64,000 nucleotides of DNA from Nocardioides marmorisolisilvae. GTDB lineage: Bacteria; Actinomycetota; Actinomycetes; Propionibacteriales; Nocardioidaceae. The notes beneath the pieces were generated by a model. It saw nothing but the letters and a program-made list of their open reading frames with translations. It made no database searches and was not told the origin of the DNA. The position numbers and the translations under genes are program-made. This document shows, piece after piece, positions 45,357 through 52,928 of the stretch. The stretch is taken from the NCBI RefSeq assembly GCF_003725775.1, contig NZ_RJSG01000002.1:1658564-1722563 (forward strand), in the 5' to 3' direction. Within the stretch, counting starts at the first letter, position 1. Each line of letters begins with the position of its first letter.

Positions 45357-45373
45357 GGATCAGCGGCGGGTGC

Positions 45374-45847
45374 TCAGTAGCCCTGGTCGCGGCGGTGCTG
45401 CCAGCGCTGCTCCATGCGCTGCATGAAGGTGCCCTGCTTGGGCTGGCGCAGCTTGCGCTGGCGCGGCCGACGGTCGCGCTTCGGCTTGCCGGCACGACCA
45501 CCGTCGAGCACCTCGAACCGGTGCGGGTGGTCGTCGAAATCGAAGAGCGCGTCCGGGCTCGGCCGCTCCTCGGGCACCCGGTGCCCGCGCCACGCGGCGA
45601 TGCCGAACATCGCGGAGCCGAGCATCACGAGGAAGCCGAGAATGCCCAGCCACGGCAGCTCGGCGATGGCACCACCCATGAGCAGGGCGATACCGCCGAG
45701 GAACGCCACCCCTGCGAACAGGGTGCGCAGCCGGGCGACCCGACGAAGCGTCCGCCCCTGCAGAGCGGAGACGAACTTCGGGTCCTCCGCGGCGAGGGCG
45801 CGTTCCATCTGCTCGAGCAGACGGAGCTCCTCTTCCGACAGCGGCAC
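45374..45847 (-). CDS. DUF3040 small membrane protein
   Basis: A 157-aa protein beginning PLSEEELRLLEQMERALAAE, the conserved amphipathic start of DUF3040, followed by DPKFVSALQG and two TM segments (about 42-60 and 64-83). The C-terminal half is hydrophilic and very basic (KPKRDRRPRQRKLRQ). GTG 45847 has GGAGG 6 nt upstream. The family is found across actinobacteria without known function. The 120-nt gap to dinB shows no clear signal. Confidence 0.88.
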   Translation of the reverse strand: MPLSEEELRLLEQMERALAAEDPKFVSALQGRTLRRVARLRTLFAGVAFLGGIALLMGGAIAELPWLGILGFLVMLGSAMFGIAAWRGHRVPEERPSPDALFDFDDHPHRFEVLDGGRAGKPKRDRRPRQRKLRQPKQGTFMQRMEQRWQHRRDQGY

Positions 45848-45967
45848 GACGTCCTCCGGATTGGCCTGATGGTGTTCGACGCCACAAGTCTAGGCAGGCT
45901 CCGGTGAACGCGGTACCCGAGACCGAGAATTCATAGGTCACGACTTGTCCCGGATGCTCCGGCGCCG

Positions 45968-47176
45968 CTACGGGCGGTCCCCGCTGAGCAGAGCCGCCGG
46001 TTTGACCACCCCGCGGCCGAACCGACGCCCGGCCAGGTCGACCGCGCGGTCCGCCTCGGCCCAGCCGCGCTCGCGCTCCCCCAGCGCCAGCTGCCGCTCG
46101 CTCCCGGCCCGCGGGCGCAGACCTTCGACCCGGACCCCGACCAGGCGGATCCGCCGCTGGCCCGCCTGCGCGACGAGCACCTCGAACAGCCGGAACGCCT
46201 CGGCGTGCACCAGCGAGGTCACGTCGGTCGGGTCGGCCAGCGTGTGCGAGCGGGTCAGCGTGGTGAAGTCGCTGTACCGGATCCGGATCGCGACGGTGCG
46301 TCCGGTCATGCCGGCGGCCCGCATCCGCGAGGTCACCCGGGCCGAGAGCCGGAGCAGCTCGCGGCTGATCACCGCCGGGTCGGCGGTGTCGCGGGAGAAC
46401 GTCTCCTCGGCCCCCATGCTGCGCTCCGGGTCGTCGTCGGACCTGCGCGGTGTCAGGGAGCTCCGGTCGGTCCCCCAGGCGAGCTGGTGGAGGTGGGCAC
46501 CGCTGGCCCGACCGAGCATCTGCTGCAACGTCGGGAGCGGGATCCTGGCGACGTCACCGACGGTGACCAGCCCGATCCGCAGGAGCTTGGCGCGCGTCTT
46601 CTCGCCCACGCCGAAGAGCTCCCCGACATCGAGTGGGTGCAGGTACTCGACGACCCGCTCCGGCGTGACCACCAGTACGCCGTCAGGCTTGGCCCGGCGC
46701 GAGGCCAGCTTCGCGACCGAGACCGTCCCGGCGACCCCGACCGAGCAGGTGATCTGCTGCTCATCGAAGACCTGGGCGCGCAGCCACTCCGCCACCTGGA
46801 GCGGGGTCCCGAGCCGGCGCCCGGCGCCGGAGACGTCGAGGAACGCCTCGTCCAGGGAGTACGCCTCGACGAGCGGGGTGACCCGCCTGAAGGTCTCCAT
46901 CACCGAGGACGAGACCCGCTCGAAGAGCCGGTAGTCCGGCGACAGCCGGACGGCCTGCGGACACAGCCGGAGCGCGTCGCGGCCCGACATCCCGGAGCGG
47001 ACCCCGAACCTGCGCGCCGGGTAGTTCGCGGCGAGGATCACGCCCCGGTGCCCGCCGCCGATCACCACCGGCTCGTCACGGAGCTCGGGTCGGTCGCGCA
47101 ACATCACCGACGCGTAGAAGGCGTCCATGTCGACATGAAGGATCGAGCACGCCTCCGACCCGTCCTGGGGCGTCAT
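45968..47176 (-). CDS. dinB: DNA polymerase IV (DinB, Y family)
   Basis: A 402-aa translesion polymerase. Catalytic motifs are ILHVDMDAFYASV (Asp, about 14-26) and YSLDEAFLDVSG (Asp-Glu), with the HhH region in the thumb (ELFGVGEKTRAKLLRIGL) and a little-finger domain. There is no visible C-terminal beta-clamp QLxLF motif; LALGERERGWAEAD lies in the place. ATG 47176 is preferred, with AGGTGG 5 nt upstream supplied by a dispersed repeat; GTG 47185 is an alternative. It follows the methyltransferase by 126 nt, filled by that repeat, so it may belong to the SOS operon. Confidence 0.94.
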   Translation of the reverse strand: MTPQDGSEACSILHVDMDAFYASVMLRDRPELRDEPVVIGGGHRGVILAANYPARRFGVRSGMSGRDALRLCPQAVRLSPDYRLFERVSSSVMETFRRVTPLVEAYSLDEAFLDVSGAGRRLGTPLQVAEWLRAQVFDEQQITCSVGVAGTVSVAKLASRRAKPDGVLVVTPERVVEYLHPLDVGELFGVGEKTRAKLLRIGLVTVGDVARIPLPTLQQMLGRASGAHLHQLAWGTDRSSLTPRRSDDDPERSMGAEETFSRDTADPAVISRELLRLSARVTSRMRAAGMTGRTVAIRIRYSDFTTLTRSHTLADPTDVTSLVHAEAFRLFEVLVAQAGQRRIRLVGVRVEGLRPRAGSERQLALGERERGWAEADRAVDLAGRRFGRGVVKPAALLSGDRP

Positions 47177-47282
47177 GCACGCCACCTGGCTGCGTTGTCG
47201 TCGGTCGACGTCCGCTCCGCTGGCGCTCCGCCGAAGGACGCCTTCCCTCCTCCGCCTTGCCAGCTGGCACGCCTGACGTCCC
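47172..47282 (-). repeat. Dispersed intergenic repeat, copy B
   Basis: Read on the minus strand: GACGTCAGGCGTGCC, then TGGCAAGGCGGAGGAG, a GC-rich spacer with GTCGA, and CGCAGCCAGGTGGCGTGCATGACG. It matches copy A at 21489-21602 block by block. The outer ends (GACGTCAGGCGTGCCAGCTG and the reverse complement of the right end) are imperfect inverted repeats. The right end contains the AGGTGG and the ATG used by dinB. Confidence 0.7.
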
Positions 47283-47302
47283 AGGAGCAGCGCGGCGAAG
47301 AG

Positions 47303-48022
47303 TCAGACCGTGCTGACCGTGTGGATCGCGGCCGCGAGGGCGAGGTACTCCGGCCGCTCGGCGACGGCGCGCTCGAGCTCGAGCAGGCCTGCCACCGCTC
47401 CCGGCTCCAGGTCGAGCAACGTGGAGGGGACGAGGTCGGCGAACACCCGGACCGCGTGGGTCTGGGCGACACTGAACCCGGTCGCGGCGAGCAGACCGGC
47501 GATCTCCTCAGCGGTGAACCGGCGCTCGGCGCCGTCCTCCCCGTCAAGGGTCCGGACCGCCTCACCGAAGTGGCCGGCCATGGCCTTCGCGAGCACGGCC
47601 GCGTGCCGCTGCCCGACCAGCAGGCTGAGAGCACCACCGGGACGTAGTACGCCGTGGATCGTGCGCAGCGCGGCTCGGGGATCGTCGACCAGGCCGAGGA
47701 CGTCGTGGCACAGGACGAGGTCGGCGCTGCCGGACTCGACGAGCTCGGGAAGCGAGGCGAGGTCGCCCTGCTGCCCGACGACACGATCGGCGACGCCGCG
47801 TTCCTCGGCCCGACGGCCGAGGGCTGCCAGCGCGTCCGGGCTCGGGTCGATGACAGTGACCCGGTGCCCGAGCTCGGCGACCCGTACGGCGAACCCGCCC
47901 GTGCCTCCCCCGATGTCGATGACCGTCTGGTCGGAGGCACCGTCGAGGCGAGCACGGCAGGCGTCCCAGACGACTGCGGTGCGCACCGAGGCCCGGCGCT
48001 CGAGAGGACGGTCTCGCTCCAT
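47303..48022 (-). CDS. Class I SAM-dependent methyltransferase
   Basis: A 239-aa methyltransferase. Motif I is VIDIGGGTGGFAVRVAELGH (about 34-53), motif II VTVIDPSPDALAAL, motif IV DLVLCHDVLGLVDDPR and the post-motif LRPGGALSLLVGQ. The C-terminal half (RRFTAEEIAGLLAATGFS) is typical of small-molecule or UbiE/SmtA-like enzymes. The substrate is unknown. It sits between the HEPN gene (30-nt gap) and dinB and is probably part of the SOS-controlled unit. Confidence 0.9.
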   Translation of the reverse strand: MERDRPLERRASVRTAVVWDACRARLDGASDQTVIDIGGGTGGFAVRVAELGHRVTVIDPSPDALAALGRRAEERGVADRVVGQQGDLASLPELVESGSADLVLCHDVLGLVDDPRAALRTIHGVLRPGGALSLLVGQRHAAVLAKAMAGHFGEAVRTLDGEDGAERRFTAEEIAGLLAATGFSVAQTHAVRVFADLVPSTLLDLEPGAVAGLLELERAVAERPEYLALAAAIHTVSTV

Positions 48023-48052
48023 GGCAGGAACACTAGTGCGGCCCCTCGGGTC

Positions 48053-48463
48053 TCAGGCCACCCGGATCGCCGGATGTTCGGTCAGTCCGAGCGAGGTTTC
48101 CACCAGTGCGAGGAAGCGGTCGGCGTCGCGCACGAGGTCGTCCGCCTCGCGCGCGGAGACCGCGCGCCGGGAACCCGCCTCGGCGGCCGAACGCTTCTGC
48201 GCGCCTGAGGAGAAGAACACCGCCCACTCCTCGAACTCCGGAGCCACCTCGGTGAGCAGCACCCAGGCGTTCTTCTGCCGGCGGCGCGCGGCCGGCATCG
48301 GCTGAGCCTTGGCGGCCAGCAGCGCGGCGGTCGCCCGCAAGGCGGAGACGTGCGCGAGCGCGTAGCGCTGCGGAACGTCGTTGCACAGGATCGCCTCGCG
48401 CAACGACTCGGCGGACCGCTCCAGGTAGGAGTGCGTCGCCGCAGGAAGCTGAACGTGCATCAT
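48053..48463 (-). CDS. SAV_6107-type HEPN domain protein
   Basis: A 136-aa all-helical protein. PQRYALAHVSALRATAALL (about 31-49) contains R-x4-H (Arg33, His38), the residues that form the active site in HEPN ribonucleases. The adjacent FSSGAQKRSAAEAGS and the final helix are family-like. HEPN domains serve in toxin, CRISPR and abortive-infection RNases, but this subfamily has no proven activity. It follows DUF6504 by 7 nt and shares its SOS-box promoter. Confidence 0.85.
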   Translation of the reverse strand: MMHVQLPAATHSYLERSAESLREAILCNDVPQRYALAHVSALRATAALLAAKAQPMPAARRRQKNAWVLLTEVAPEFEEWAVFFSSGAQKRSAAEAGSRRAVSAREADDLVRDADRFLALVETSLGLTEHPAIRVA

Positions 48464-48470
48464 GCCGCCC

Positions 48471-48851
48471 TCAGTCCAGCGAGCCGGCCAGGCGCCAGGC
48501 GCCCTCGGCTCCGTCGAAGGTCAGGTCGAAGACGCCGAAGCCCGGGTCGTCGGCCGTGGCCACTGCCCGACCCCGGGCCGCCGTCACCCGCCAGACCTGC
48601 CGCTCGGTGACCAGCTCCGAACGACCGGGAGCCTCCTCCGGGCGGCGCACCCACCACGCTCCGACCTCCATCCAGTTCGCGATCACCTCGCGCACCTGCC
48701 AGAGACGGCCGCGCCAGAGGAACTGCTGCGGAGCGTCATCGGGGCGCTCGTCGAGCAGGAGCGTGTCGCCGAAGGACGTCGGAACGCCGTCGAGCCCGTA
48801 GCCGGGCACCGGCCCGGTCCGCACCTCCACCTGGTCCGAGTAGGTACGCAT
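48471..48851 (-). CDS. DUF6504 family protein
   Basis: A 126-aa protein starting MRTYSDQVEVRTGPVPGYG and containing FLWRGRLWQVREVIANWMEV and RQVWRVTAARG. I recognise it as DUF6504, a small beta-rich actinobacterial family often found next to Y-family polymerase (ImuB/DinB) genes. This agrees with the context: first gene behind a perfect LexA box, with dinB three genes downstream. A role in translesion synthesis or damage response is inferred from context only. Confidence 0.85.
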   Translation of the reverse strand: MRTYSDQVEVRTGPVPGYGLDGVPTSFGDTLLLDERPDDAPQQFLWRGRLWQVREVIANWMEVGAWWVRRPEEAPGRSELVTERQVWRVTAARGRAVATADDPGFGVFDLTFDGAEGAWRLAGSLD

Positions 48852-48891
48852 CGTCCGCTCCTTCCGCTCCGTGGCTGCCGTGGTTGTCGGT

Positions 48892-48932
48892 GGTCCGGTG
48901 GAGGATCGGGGTCGCACGTCCTCCACCGGACC
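48892..48932. repeat. 14-bp inverted repeat between SOS box and DUF6504
   Basis: GGTCCGGTGGAGGA (48892-48905) and TCCTCCACCGGACC (48919-48932) are perfect inverted arms with a 13-nt loop, immediately next to the LexA palindrome. In the DUF6504 transcript it would be a leader hairpin, 40 nt before the ATG. Confidence 0.8.
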
Positions 48933-48958
48933 GTTGTTCGAACATATGTTCGAACAAC
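48933..48958. promoter_or_regulatory. SOS (LexA) box inside a 26-bp perfect palindrome
   Basis: TCGAACATATGTTCGA (48938-48953) matches the actinobacterial LexA consensus TCGAAC-N4-GTTCGA with no mismatch. The symmetry extends to GTTGTTCGAACAT / ATGTTCGAACAAC, 26 bp in all. It lies between the divergent DUF6504 operon (ATG at 48851) and the YbaK-like gene (ATG at 49027), so it may control either or both. The DUF6504-HEPN-methyltransferase-dinB direction is the more likely target. Confidence 0.92.
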
Positions 48959-49026
48959 TCCAAGGTACACCTCCCCACGGACAACCCGTCAAGACCTGTT
49001 TCGGGGAGCTGGGATACGGTCCCGGC

Positions 49027-49524
49027 ATGTCCAGCGAGCCGGCCGCCGAGCACCCCTCGATCGCCCACTTCCGCAACCGCTGGACGGAGCTCGGAGGCAC
49101 CGGCCGCATCGTCGTGCTGCCCGACTCGGTGCACACCGCGGCGCTGGCCGCGGAGGCTCTGGGCTGCGAGGTCGGCGCGATCGCGAACAGCCTCCTCTTC
49201 ACGGCGCCGACGGAGACGGGCGGCGAGCCGATCCTGATCCTCACGTCGGGCGCGCACCGGGTGGACACCGACAAGGCGGCCGCGCTGATCGGCGTACCGG
49301 AGCTGCGCCGGGCCAAGCCCGAGTTCGTCAAGGAGCACACCGGCCAGGTGATCGGCGGGGTCTCCCCGATCGCGCACCCGGCACCGGTGCGCACGTTCCT
49401 CGACCCGGCACTGGAGCACTACCCGGTCGTCTGGGCCGCGGCCGGGCACCCGGCGGCCGTCTACTCCACGACGTACGCCGAGCTCCGGACGATGACGGGT
49501 GCGATCGAGATCGAGGTGAACTGA
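49027..49524 (+). CDS. YbaK-like aminoacyl-tRNA deacylase domain protein
   Basis: A 165-aa YbaK/ProX-fold protein and the second one in this window. It has the family layout (VVLPDSVHTAALAAEALGCE, GEPILILTSGAHRVDTDKAA, GGVSPIAHPAPVRTFLD). The catalytic-type Lys of the KSLVF segment is Asn here (AIANSLLF), a form I recall as common in one actinobacterial subgroup, so editing activity is uncertain. ATG 49027 follows a GC-rich leader with GGGGAG. The stop overlaps the next ATG (TGATG). Confidence 0.88.
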   Translation: MSSEPAAEHPSIAHFRNRWTELGGTGRIVVLPDSVHTAALAAEALGCEVGAIANSLLFTAPTETGGEPILILTSGAHRVDTDKAAALIGVPELRRAKPEFVKEHTGQVIGGVSPIAHPAPVRTFLDPALEHYPVVWAAAGHPAAVYSTTYAELRTMTGAIEIEVN

Positions 49525-49889
49525 TGGCCGTCGAGATCTGGATGAACCCGTCGTGCTCGAAGTGTCGGTCCGCGAAGGCCGACCTGGACGCAGCGGGCAT
49601 CGAGTACGTCGAGCGCCGCTACCTCGACGAGCCGCCGACGACCGCCGAGCTCGGCGAGGTGCTGGAGCGCCTCGGCCTGGACCCGTGGGACATCGCACGC
49701 CCGGTCGAGACCCGCGACGCCGGCATCGACCTGGCCAAGGACGCTGCCCACCGCGATGCCTGGATCGCGGCGCTGGTGGCGAACCCGCGGGCGATCCAGC
49801 GTCCGATCATCACCGCCAGCGACGCCACGACGGTCGTCGCCCGCGACCCGGGGACGATCGCCTCGATCGTCGAGCGCGAACGGTCCTAG
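49524..49889 (+). CDS. ArsC/Spx-family thioredoxin-fold protein
   Basis: A 121-aa protein starting AVEIWMNPSCSKCRSAKADL. The N-terminal CxxC (Cys11, Cys14) and the later conserved RYLDEPPTTAELGEVLERLG and ANPRAIQRPII match the glutaredoxin-linked ArsC arsenate reductase superfamily. Arsenate reduction is not proven, since no arsenic genes are nearby. It is coupled to the YbaK-like gene. Its TAG shares the CTAG tetranucleotide with the stop of the convergent PPOX gene. Confidence 0.88.
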   Translation: MAVEIWMNPSCSKCRSAKADLDAAGIEYVERRYLDEPPTTAELGEVLERLGLDPWDIARPVETRDAGIDLAKDAAHRDAWIAALVANPRAIQRPIITASDATTVVARDPGTIASIVERERS

Positions 49890-50527
49890 GGCGTCGGCCC
49901 GTAGAGGCCCTTGCCGTACTGCTCGCCGTAGTAGGTGTCCAGCTCCTCCAGCGTCAGCTCGCTGGCGTCGAGCCTCTGCGCCAGCACCGCGCGCCGCGGC
50001 ACCGTCCCCTCCGGGTCCCAGGTCTCGGGGTCCCAGAGGCCCGAGCGCAGGAACGCCTTCGCGCAGTGGTGGAACAGCTCGTCGATCTCGACGACCACCG
50101 CCAGCACCGGACGGTGCCCCTTCACGACCATCTCGTCGAAGAACGGTGCGTCCGAGACCAGCCGCGCCCGGCCGTTGATGCGCAGCGTGTCGCCCCGACC
50201 CGGGATCAAGAAGTTCAACCCGACGTGCGGGTTCTCCAGAATGTTCCGATAGCCGTCGGCGCGACGGTTCCCCGGCCGCTCGGCCAGGGCGATGGTGACC
50301 TCGTCGATCACGTGCACGAGCTGCCCGGCCGGGTCGCCCTTCGGCGAGGCGTCACAGGTCCCGTCCACGGCCGCGGTCGCCATCACGCAGAACGGAGACG
50401 CAGCCAGCCAGTCGCGGTCCAGGTCGGTGAGCGCGTGCCGCGCTTTGTCCCGGACCCGCGGGAGCGGCACGCCGATGACCTCGACGAGCTCGTCGAGGTC
50501 GGTGATCTCGGTCCAGGTCTGCTCCAC
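49886..50527 (-). CDS. FMN-dependent pyridoxamine 5'-phosphate oxidase-like flavoprotein (MSMEG_1061 type)
   Basis: A 213-aa split-barrel flavoprotein. FCVMATAAVDGTCDASPKGD (about 46-65) is the FMN/phosphate-binding strand pair, followed by RNILENPHVGLNFLIPGRGD and LRINGRARLVSDAPF. Mycobacterial relatives bind FMN or F420. The substrate is unknown. GTG 50527 (VEQTWTEITDLDEL) is chosen because the long open frame upstream is antisense to the crtI-like gene. It converges with arsC, sharing stop bases. Confidence 0.87.
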   Translation of the reverse strand: MEQTWTEITDLDELVEVIGVPLPRVRDKARHALTDLDRDWLAASPFCVMATAAVDGTCDASPKGDPAGQLVHVIDEVTIALAERPGNRRADGYRNILENPHVGLNFLIPGRGDTLRINGRARLVSDAPFFDEMVVKGHRPVLAVVVEIDELFHHCAKAFLRSGLWDPETWDPEGTVPRRAVLAQRLDASELTLEELDTYYGEQYGKGLYGPTP

Positions 50528-50596
50528 GGCACGACGGTACGCCGCGCCCGTGGTGCCCCGCGACGGGATATCGGCCCGGCTCACTAGGGTGTCCGC

Positions 50597-51913
50597 ATGG
50601 CACGCGTGGTGGTGGTCGGTGGCGGCTTCGGCGGCTTGGCGAGCGCTGCCCGGCTGGCCAAGCTCGGGCACGAGGTCACCCTGCTCGAGGCGCGGTCGGA
50701 GCTCGGCGGGGCGCTCGGGTTCGTCGAGCAGGACGGCTGCCGCTGGGACACCGGGCCGACGAGCACGCTGCTGCCGGCGGTGATCCGCGACTTCTTCCGC
50801 AAGTCGGGTCGCCCCGCGGAGAAGGAGATCGACCTGGTTCCCGCCGAGCCGGCGCGCCAGCACCGCTTCGAGGACGGCACCGTCCTCGACCTGCCCGGAG
50901 GCAGCCGCGCCGCCCAGCTCGAGGCGGTCGAGGAGGCGCTCGGCAAGGGAGCCGGGGCCCGTTGGGTCAGCTACGTCGACGACTTCGGCGAGGTCTGGGA
51001 GGCCCTGCGCAAGGACTACTTCGAGCGGGTCTGGTCCGCCGAGCACGCCAGCAAGGAGACCCACCAGCTCCTGGAGAGCCGGCTGAGCCTGCACAAGCTG
51101 GTGGACAAGGAGTTCAAGGACGCGCGGCTCCGCACCCTCGCGCTGCACCCGGCACGTCTCGAGGGTCACGAGCCGCGCAACGTCCCGGCCTGGGTCGGCG
51201 TGTGGGCCTACGTGGAGCAGAACTTCGGCGCGTGGACGATCCCCGGCGGCATGGGTCAGCTGGTGGACGTGCTGGCGAGCCGGCTGCAGACGCGCGGGGT
51301 CACCGCCCTGACCGACACCACGGCGCGCGACCTGATCGTCGAGGGCGGTGCGGTCCGCGGCGTTCGGACCGAGTCCGGGGAGTTCGCCGCCGATGCGGTG
51401 GTCGTCGCGATCGACCCGCGTCGACTGCCGTCCCTCGCGCCCCTGGTCGAGCGGACGATGCCGTGCATCCCGCCGGTCATCTCGCACGTCGGCATCACCG
51501 GCGAGGTGCCCGAGCTGCCGCACGAGGTCGTGCTGCACGGGCACGAGAAGCGCGACCCGACCCTCGTCGTGCGCACCGGAGGAACAGCGCCCGAGGGCAT
51601 GCACGCCTGGACGATCCTGGGTCGCGGACCGCTTGCCGAGGACCTCGTCACCGCTCTGGCCCGCCGCGGCATCAAGGTGCACAAGCAGGTCGAGACCCGG
51701 ATCGACCGCTCCCCCCGGGAGCTCGTTTCGGACTGGAACGGCTCGCCGTACGGCGTGCTGTGGCAGGGCCGGGGCACGGTCCGCAACCGGATCGGCACCG
51801 TGGCCCCGATCAGCGGTGTCTACCTGGCCGGCGCACACACCACCCCAGGTGCCGGACTGCCCAGCGTCGGACTGTCGGCCGCTCTGGTCGCCCAAGCGAT
51901 CGGCCCGGCCTGA
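50597..51913 (+). CDS. FAD-dependent phytoene desaturase-like oxidoreductase
   Basis: A 438-aa protein with an N-terminal FAD Rossmann motif VVVVGGGFGGLASAARLAKLGHEVTLLEA-type fold (read in two parts: VVVVGGGFGGLASAARLAKL and GHEVTLLEARSELGG), a middle segment WTIPGGMGQLVDVLASRL, and a C-terminal GVYLAGAHTTPGAGLPSVGL that closes the FAD site, as in CrtI and related desaturases. It is shorter than CrtI (about 490-510). No phytoene synthase is adjacent, though a polyprenyl synthase lies 1 kb on. The substrate is therefore open. Confidence 0.85.
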   Translation: MARVVVVGGGFGGLASAARLAKLGHEVTLLEARSELGGALGFVEQDGCRWDTGPTSTLLPAVIRDFFRKSGRPAEKEIDLVPAEPARQHRFEDGTVLDLPGGSRAAQLEAVEEALGKGAGARWVSYVDDFGEVWEALRKDYFERVWSAEHASKETHQLLESRLSLHKLVDKEFKDARLRTLALHPARLEGHEPRNVPAWVGVWAYVEQNFGAWTIPGGMGQLVDVLASRLQTRGVTALTDTTARDLIVEGGAVRGVRTESGEFAADAVVVAIDPRRLPSLAPLVERTMPCIPPVISHVGITGEVPELPHEVVLHGHEKRDPTLVVRTGGTAPEGMHAWTILGRGPLAEDLVTALARRGIKVHKQVETRIDRSPRELVSDWNGSPYGVLWQGRGTVRNRIGTVAPISGVYLAGAHTTPGAGLPSVGLSAALVAQAIGPA

Positions 51914-52003
51914 CGGTTTCCCACGTTCTGATGGGAAACATGCACTGACCCGTCGAAAGAACGACGGGTCAGTGACGGCTTCCCATCAGAACGTGGGAAA
52001 CCG
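51914..52003. terminator. Nested inverted repeats between convergent genes
   Basis: Outer arms 51914-51936 and 51981-52003 are perfect 23-bp inverted repeats (CGGTTTCCCACGTTC... and its complement). Inside, CACTGACCCGTCG (51943-51955) and CGACGGGTCAGTG (51962-51974) form a perfect 13-bp hairpin with loop AAAGAA. It starts at the desaturase stop and ends 3 nt before the metF stop, so it probably terminates both transcripts. Confidence 0.88.
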
Positions 52004-52006
52004 CTT

Positions 52007-52897
52007 TCAGGCGTTGACGGCCAGGGACGAGTAAATCTCGCGGGTCGCCTTGGACCGGTTCAGCGTGTAGAAGTGCAGACCCGGTGCGCCTCCGGCGAGC
52101 AGCTCGTCGCACAGCTCGGTCGCGATCCGGATGCCCTCGGCGCGCACGGCCTCGGGGTCCTCGGCGAGCGGCTCGATCCGGTCCAGGATCTCGGTGGGCA
52201 TCTCCCGGCCAGACAGCTCGACCATCTTCTTCATCGAGCCGATCGCGAGGATCGGCATGATCCCCGGCACGATCGGCATGTCGACACCGGCGGCGCGGCA
52301 GCGCTCGACCAGCCCGAAGTAGTCCGAGGCGCGCAGCACCATCTCGGTGATGCCGAACTGGGCACCGGCGTCGTACTTGGCCTTCATCACCGCGACGTCC
52401 GCCTCCAGGGAGGTGGAGTCCCGGTGCCCCTCGGGGAAGACGGCAACGCCCACGGACACGTCGTCGCGGCGCCGGATCAGCCCGACGAGCTCGGCAGCGA
52501 ACTCGAGACCGCCCTCGGTCGCGGTCCACGGCGTTCCCGGACCACCGGGCGGGTCGCCGCGCAGCGCCAGCACGTTCTGCACGCCGGCAGCGGCCAGGGA
52601 GTCGAGGATGTCGTCGATCTCCTCGACGGTGTGACCCACGCAGGTGAGGTGCGCCATCGGGGTCATCGAGGTCTCCCGCGCGATCCGGCCGGTGATCTCG
52701 ATGGTGCGGTCGCGGGTGCTGCCCCCGGCGCCGTAGGTCACCGAGACGAAGGTCGGACGGAGCTCCTCGAGCTCGCTGATGGAGCGCCAGAGCACCTCCT
52801 CACCCGCGGCGTCCTTGGGAGGGAAGAACTCGAAGGAGAAGGAGCGTTCGCCCTGCCCCAGCAGGGTCGCGATGCTCGTGGATCGTCCCGAAGCCAT
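52007..52897 (-). CDS. metF: 5,10-methylenetetrahydrofolate reductase MetF
   Basis: A 296-aa FAD TIM-barrel enzyme that makes 5-methyl-THF for methionine synthesis. FSFEFFPPKDAAGEEVLW carries the catalytic Glu, then FVSVTYGAGGSTRDRT, MAHLTCVGHTVEEIDDIL, NVLALRGDPPGG and DMPIVPGIMPI. The C-terminal GLHFYTLNRSKATREIY is diagnostic. It is divergent from the polyprenyl synthase with only 31 nt between start codons, so the promoters must overlap. No riboswitch is seen. Confidence 0.96.
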   Translation of the reverse strand: MASGRSTSIATLLGQGERSFSFEFFPPKDAAGEEVLWRSISELEELRPTFVSVTYGAGGSTRDRTIEITGRIARETSMTPMAHLTCVGHTVEEIDDILDSLAAAGVQNVLALRGDPPGGPGTPWTATEGGLEFAAELVGLIRRRDDVSVGVAVFPEGHRDSTSLEADVAVMKAKYDAGAQFGITEMVLRASDYFGLVERCRAAGVDMPIVPGIMPILAIGSMKKMVELSGREMPTEILDRIEPLAEDPEAVRAEGIRIATELCDELLAGGAPGLHFYTLNRSKATREIYSSLAVNA

Positions 52898-52928
52898 GGC
52901 GGGAAGGATACGGGGATACGCTCGCCGC

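Noticed and set aside
50525..51895. Upstream extension of the PPOX gene by about 450 codons
   Set aside because: It is antisense to the FAD desaturase gene and has no family similarity; GTG 50527 begins the real domain.
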